This document shows positions 62,588 to 64,000 of a stretch of 64,000 bases of DNA, in pieces. Position numbers and translations under genes: made by a program. How positions within the stretch are numbered: the first letter of the stretch is position 1; the number at the start of each line of letters is the position of its first letter. Below the pieces are notes generated by a model, which saw only the letters and a list, made by a program, of their open reading frames with translations, was not told where the DNA came from and did not search any database. This stretch comes from Sphingomonas beigongshangi (GTDB lineage: Bacteria > Pseudomonadota > Alphaproteobacteria > Sphingomonadales > Sphingomonadaceae). The stretch lies in the NCBI RefSeq assembly GCF_016820445.1, contig NZ_JADHDT010000004.1, positions 186,001 through 250,000 of the forward strand, in the 5' to 3' direction.

Positions 62588-62992
62588 TCATTCCTCCCCG
62601 GCACGGGGAGGTGGCAGCCCGTAGGGCTGACGGAGGGGAAGTCGCGCACGGGCGGCGGCGACGATCTGGCTCACGACCGCATCGAGGTCGCGCAAAATGT
62701 CCGCGGCTGTCACCCGCATGGTGGCGATCCCGTGCAGCAGCAGCCAGGCGTCTCGGTCCTTGTCGAAGCCCGGCTGATCGCCATGATCATGCGCCGCGCC
62801 GTCCACTTCGATGCAGAGCCGGGCGGCGGCACAGAAGAAGTCGAGAACATAGACTCCGGCAGGATGCTGCTTGCGAAACTTGAGATCGGCCGGGCGGCCT
62901 CGCAGCGCACGCCACAGCACGATTTCCGGCAGGGTCATCGTACGACGCAGGCGTCGCGCCCGAAGGACGGTCGGGGCAGATGCCCTCAGCAT
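62588..62992 (-). CDS. DUF559 endonuclease-like protein
   Basis: This is a 134-residue protein of the DUF559/Vsr-like PD-(D/E)XK group. Candidate active-site residues: Glu23, Asp51 in YVLDFFC, Glu62 and Asp64 in CIEVDGAAH. It starts LRASAPTVLRARRLRRTMTL (ATG at 62990-62992). Its last 14 or so residues (RQPYGLPPPRAGEE) are encoded by a hairpin repeat, suggesting the gene travels with that repeat. It lies between two subunits of one carboxylase, which should be adjacent. Its stop codon overlaps the first possible ATG of the biotin carboxylase gene. Confidence 0.85.
   Translation of the reverse strand: MLRASAPTVLRARRLRRTMTLPEIVLWRALRGRPADLKFRKQHPAGVYVLDFFCAAARLCIEVDGAAHDHGDQPGFDKDRDAWLLLHGIATMRVTAADILRDLDAVVSQIVAAARARLPLRQPYGLPPPRAGEE
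62592..62638. repeat. Double-hairpin repeat, left copy
   Basis: TCCTCCCCG-GCA-CGGGGAGG forms an 8-bp hairpin (62593-62600 with 62604-62611), followed by CAGCCC-GTA-GGGCTG (62615-62620 with 62624-62629) and GGAGGGG. It is the inverted relative of the copy at 63029-63081 and encodes the C-terminus of the DUF559 protein. Confidence 0.8.
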
Positions 62993-63028
62993 GATGCACG
63001 CCGATCGAGGGAGCGGCACGTGCGTCTG

Positions 63029-63081
63029 CCCCTCCACCGCGCCGCTGCGCGGCGCGATCCCCCTCCCCGTTCCGGGGAGGA
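63029..63081. repeat. Double-hairpin repeat, right copy
   Basis: In opposite orientation to the left copy: CCCCTCC, hairpin CGCGCCGC-TGC-GCGGCGCG (63038-63045 with 63049-63056), then CCTCCCCG-TTC-CGGGGAGG (63062-63069 with 63073-63080). The outer hairpin arms are identical to those of the left copy. It lies in the 112-bp gap between the carboxyltransferase stop and the DUF559 start. Confidence 0.8.
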
Positions 63082-63104
63082 GCTGAAGGGCATGCGGCGG
63101 CGCC

Positions 63105-64000
63105 TCACATCCGGAACACGCCGAAGCGGGGCGCTTCGGCAATGGGGGCGTTGAGACAGGCGTCGAGCGCGAGGCCGAGCACGTCGCGCGTCTGGGCGGG
63201 ATCGATGATCCCGTCGTCCCACAGCCGCGCGGTCGCATGCCAGGGATTGCCCTCGTCCTCGTAGCGCGCGCGGATCGGCGCCTTGAACGCCTCCGCCTGG
63301 TCCGGCGACCAGCTCTCCGCGTCGCGGTGGACGGTGGCGAGCACGCTCGCGGCCTGTTCGCCCCCCATCACGCTGATCCGGCTGTTGGGCCAGGTGAACA
63401 GGAAGCGAGGCGAATAGGCGCGGCCGCACATGCCGTAATTGCCCGCGCCGAAGCTGCCGCCGATCAGGATCGTGATCTTGGGCACGCTTGCCGTCGCCAC
63501 GGCGGTGACGAGCTTCGCACCGTGCTTGGCTATCCCCTCCGCCTCGTACCGGCCGCCGACCATGAAGCCGCTGATGTTCTGCAGGAACAGGAGCGGCACG
63601 CGGCGCTGGCAGGCGAGTTCGATGAAATGCGCGCCCTTCTGCGCGCTCTCGCTGAACAGCACGCCGTTGTTGGCGAGGATCGCGACGGGCATGCCATAGA
63701 CATGCGCGAAGCCGCAGACGAGCGAGGCGCCGTAGAGCGCCTTGAACTCGTGGAACTCCGATCCGTCGACCAGCCGCGCGATCACCTCGTGCACGTCATA
63801 GGGTGCGCGCACGTCCTGCGGGATCAGGCCATAGAGATCGTCGATCGGATAGAGGGGATCGCGGGCCTCCTGGCGGTTGACCGGCGCATTGTGCTGCGGC
63901 GGCAGCGTGGCGACGATGTCGCGGACGATCGTCAGCGCATGATCGTCGTCCTGCGCAACGTGATCGACGACGCCGGACCGGCGGCCGTGCGTGTCGGCGC
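63105..64000 (-). CDS. Acyl-CoA carboxylase carboxyltransferase subunit, 5' end outside window
   Basis: The frame is open to the right edge, so only the C-terminal 298 or so codons are seen. Carboxyltransferase signatures: [40 protein letters not shown], the [18 protein letters not shown] glycine-rich oxyanion region and [13 protein letters not shown]. It pairs with the biotin carboxylase downstream and is of the MCCase/propionyl-CoA carboxylase beta type. The DUF559 gene and repeats separate the two subunits. Confidence 0.93.
   Translation of the reverse strand, partial: ADTHGRRSGVVDHVAQDDDHALTIVRDIVATLPPQHNAPVNRQEARDPLYPIDDLYGLIPQDVRAPYDVHEVIARLVDGSEFHEFKALYGASLVCGFAHVYGMPVAILANNGVLFSESAQKGAHFIELACQRRVPLLFLQNISGFMVGGRYEAEGIAKHGAKLVTAVATASVPKITILIGGSFGAGNYGMCGRAYSPRFLFTWPNSRISVMGGEQAASVLATVHRDAESWSPDQAEAFKAPIRARYEDEGNPWHATARLWDDGIIDPAQTRDVLGLALDACLNAPIAEAPRFGVFRM

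Noticed and set aside
1..64000. CRISPR arrays, prophage, insertion sequences, riboswitches
   Set aside because: No regularly spaced repeats, transposase or phage genes; upstream regions of metG, purF, hisI and lipA show no riboswitch architecture that I could support.

Overview
The window is high-GC bacterial chromosome. Its gene content and order point to an alphaproteobacterium, most likely Sphingomonas or a close sphingomonad. The markers are a dusB-ntrB-ntrC-ntrY-ntrX-hfq-hflX block, a tandem two-domain Hfq, HdaA, a lipoyl-fused PdhB, a LiuR-like MerR regulator beside an acyl-CoA dehydrogenase, a large TonB-dependent receptor and an NtrYX pair. Almost all of it is ordinary, densely packed chromosome with many 4-bp ATGA/GTGA stop-start overlaps. 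I see no prophage, insertion sequence, CRISPR array, rRNA or plasmid function. Both ends cut through genes: a histone-deacetylase-family protein on the left and an acyl-CoA carboxylase carboxyltransferase on the right.

Layout. 0-5.4 kb: HDAC-like protein, CFA-type methyltransferase, SDR and purF, a small SAP/Rho-N-like protein, hisI and a lipoprotein. 5.4-7.7 kb: MerR regulator with its putative operator, then an acyl-CoA dehydrogenase. 7.8-11.3 kb: MFS transporter-cysK-SleB-type hydrolase operon. 11.6-14.2 kb: pdhA and lipoyl-fused pdhB. 14.3-18.2 kb: Lrp/AsnC regulator, a degenerate sensor kinase, a polysaccharide deacetylase and a small secreted/membrane protein with a clear terminator. 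18.2-22.9 kb: LLM oxidoreductase, tRNA-Ser(TGA) and a TonB receptor whose base composition looks less GC-rich than its neighbours. 23-31 kb: MltB-type transglycosylase, D,D-carboxypeptidase, holB, metG, tatD, an MBL hydrolase, a retropepsin-like protease and mazG. 31-40 kb: the hflX/hfq/ntr/dusB block on the minus strand.

40-48 kb: ispDF with two followers, lipA with a COQ10-like protein, carbonic anhydrase, PPK2, an APC permease and an AIM24-like protein. 48-57.6 kb: an orphan membrane protein, aspS, rnd with an I78-like lipoprotein, and a minus-strand operon DUF2066-like/hdaA/ppk1/ppx, where ppx appears to start at CTG. 57.7-60.3 kb: purM-purN with two small followers. 60.3-64 kb: a MaoC/biotin carboxylase/carboxyltransferase operon resembling leucine-isovalerate catabolism. 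It is interrupted by a DUF559 nuclease-like gene flanked by two double-hairpin repeats in inverted orientation.

Functional themes are purine, thiamine-diphosphate/lipoate and cysteine metabolism, nitrogen sensing, polyphosphate metabolism (ppk1, ppx and ppk2 are all here) and peptidoglycan turnover. The most unusual items are the DUF559-plus-repeat cassette, the tandem Hfq, the CTG-initiated ppx and the kinase that has lost its ATP-binding N-box asparagine. None amounts to a demonstrably new system; the DUF559 cassette is the best candidate for something poorly described.
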